A stretch of DNA of 26,521 nucleotides from Phallusia fumigata (lineage: Eukaryota > Chordata > Ascidiacea > Phlebobranchia > Ascidiidae): the NCBI GenBank assembly GCA_008931825.1, contig QXVZ01006539.1, positions 1 to 26,521 of the forward strand. Direction: 5' to 3'. The position numbers and the translations under genes are program-made. Under the pieces are notes generated by a model. It did not search any database and had not been told where the DNA came from. It worked only from the letters and a program-made list of their open reading frames with translations. The first letter of the stretch is position 1; each line of letters begins with the position of its first letter. Shown piece by piece: positions 24,926-26,521 of the stretch.

Positions 24926-26299
24926 CCAATGCATTTGCTCATAAATTTTCTGAGAAGTCATCCAGTTTTCAACGATTTGCTTAAGACTGACTGTAACAAT
25001 CTCTTTGTCACCGATGAGGCCTGCTACGGCGTTTTGTAGTTTAGTTAGAGAGTCGAGAGGTGTCTCAAACATACTCTCTATCCTGAACATCTAAAAATTG
25101 TGGAATGGCAATAAAGACGAATCCGTCTCGAATTCGCAATTTTGTACATGTCTTAATAGCTTTTTTCGGACAATAAAATTATAATTAAAATTCATATCAC
25201 ACCGTTTACTGGTCTACATACAAATAAAATACCATTTAAATTAGTTAATGTTATAATTTTAACCTCTGCTGTTGTTGTTGATGCTGTTGTTGACGATTGA
25301 TCCCCGTCCTTGTCTACTTTTATTTTCTCGAGGGCCAAATGCACATGGTTTGAAAGTTGTTTATCCTTAAACATAATGTTTTCTAACCTATTTGAACTGC
25401 TGTAAAGAATTTGCGACACGATCTGTTTACCTTAAGAGCAACTCGTTCAATATCTACTCTGACGATGGCGTTTTCAATCACAAAACCTGCAAGGGTCGGA
25501 TTCAGTGGTTTGGTATTCCATATCTTCCAACGTCGCCACGCGGTTAAGTTTTCAGTGCTTGGTTGACTTTCCTTTAATATGTTTGACAATGGTACATTTT
25601 ACCCAAACAAAATATCACCACAAGAACATGTTACCATTTGCTTCAATATGTCTTCTTCGAGTTTCACCATTGTATCCTTTTCTTGTTTTGTTTCGCACTT
25701 CTTTTTTCGCATGAGTAAACAAAAGTTGTTAGTTCGAATGAATAGTTGTTGGTAATATCCAGCTTGCAAATGTGAAACCGACTCTATTTATGTAGTAACT
25801 GCATTCCTCCTGGATTAACTTGCTAAAAGATACTCGGCCACACGATTAGTTGTTCGGACCAAGCGACCCTGCTAACATTTTGGGGCCTTCTCGAGGAAAT
25901 GAGAACACATAAAACACATGCAAACAATTTATTCGTACCCTGTACATTTCCAACATTTCCAGTTTCTTTTCAATGTAGTTTTCAGCCTGAGTTTCCAGAT
26001 TTTCCCTCAGTTCCTGACGCCAAACGTGGGAAATCATGAACGGCTGATTATCAAACGTCGCCAACAGCCCAGTTTTAACTCTTTCAAGATTTCCCTCAGC
26101 AAGACTTTTATCTGTAGCCTAAGTTAAAATACATGCTTACAAAAAACGGGGAGCCATTAAACCAGGAAATTTGCCGAAAACAACAGCCTGTTTAAGTCCA
26201 AGACAAGGAAGGCAAACAAACGGCAGAGATTAAAACCGTAGACTTACGTCTACACCAAATTGTTTTTCATTCGTGTTCAACTTGCACATGAAAATTCTC
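24926..26299 (-). CDS. Unrecognised multi-exon gene, partial, with coiled-coil-like segments
   Basis: Likely exons in gene order: 26299-26248, 26118-25939, 25700-25635, 25571-25431, about 25387-25264, and 25090-24926. All have GT donors and AG acceptors. Exons from 26299 to 25431 join in one frame. They read through CKLNTNEKQFGVD, GLLATFDNQPFMISHVW, ENYIEKKLEMLEMYR, KLEEDILKQM and AGFVIENAIVRVDIERVALK. The exon at 25387-25264 (RLENIMFKDKQLSNHV, then a Ser/Thr run) does not follow in phase from the exon before it, so its acceptor, an unseen exon or a frameshift is unresolved. The last exon (FETPLDSLTKLQNAVAGLIG ... SLKQIVENW) is 55 codons. The charged, helical composition suggests coiled coil. 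I do not recognise the family. Start and end lie outside the window or in the gap at 24719. Confidence 0.55.
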
Positions 26300-26521
26300 C
26301 TTGAGGTAGTAGTACCCCTGGTTAAGAACCCCCCTAAAGTGGGGCAACATTAAGTTTATTTAAGACAATTTTTGTCAGCTATAGGTCACGTAACAAAACG
26401 CAAAGTTTCGCCGTTGTCTTGGGTTGATTGGTGCCAAAAAACGAGTTGCAGTGCCGATTACTTGAGATTAACAAAGCGAGTTTTGCTTAATTTAGGGTAT
26501 CGTTTTTGGTATTTGATTTTA
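26300..26521. other. Right flank, intron of the unrecognised gene
   Basis: Upstream of the exon starting at 26299 nothing coding is visible. A short palindromic string, cccctaaagtgggg, lies near 26332-26345. Confidence 0.35.

Overview
The window looks like a compact, AT-rich invertebrate animal genome. Genes are split into many short exons with GT-AG introns, most of 60-900 nt, and class II transposon remnants are scattered between them. The protein modules seen (a short MRP-type ABC transporter, three-finger Ly6/uPAR, CCP/sushi and von Willebrand A domains) are metazoan. A tunicate such as an ascidian is my best guess, but the sequence alone does not prove it. All convincing genes lie on the minus strand, so each gene reads from high to low coordinates.

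Layout by coordinate. (1) 366-5919: the N-terminal 595 codons of an ABCC/MRP (MRP4-like) transporter in 13 exons, running off the left edge. Its large second intron carries a decayed Harbinger-like transposase fragment and a MITE with inverted termini. (2) 5920-7707: no gene seen; a hAT-type MITE lies at 6274-6700. (3) 7708-23965: a tandem array of four paralogous genes, here called units A-D. Each encodes a secreted protein of about 395-400 aa: signal peptide, Ly6/uPAR three-finger domain (three exons), one CCP/sushi exon, and a vWA domain (four exons). Exon lengths and phases are almost identical between units. Unit A (7708-10699) is intact. Unit B (11602-15860) has a net 49-nt deletion in a vWA exon that shifts the frame. 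Unit C (17123-20461) has an in-frame TAG in its last exon. Unit D (21224-23965) lacks its signal-peptide exon and first two Ly6 exons, probably because of a sequence gap. (4) 24926-26299: exons of an unrecognised, partly coiled-coil, minus-strand gene.

Four single 'n' characters (14717, 18104, 20544, 24719) mark contig joins. Two are flanked by near-identical direct copies that stop exactly at the n (424 nt at 18104, 113 nt at 20544), so they are almost certainly unmerged contig overlaps. The join at 14717 has a 783/778-nt near-identical pair, but the first copy runs on into 575 nt of unrelated low-complexity sequence, which suggests two haplotypes. Duplicated exons near these joins should not be counted as extra domains.

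The most interesting content is the Ly6-CCP-vWA family. I do not know this domain order from a named protein. All three modules are bounded by phase-1 introns, as expected from exon shuffling. The vWA domain has lost the MIDAS metal-binding residues. Paralogues differ most in the linker after the Ly6 domain. A secreted recognition or adhesion role (immune, allorecognition or gamete surface) is plausible but is inference.
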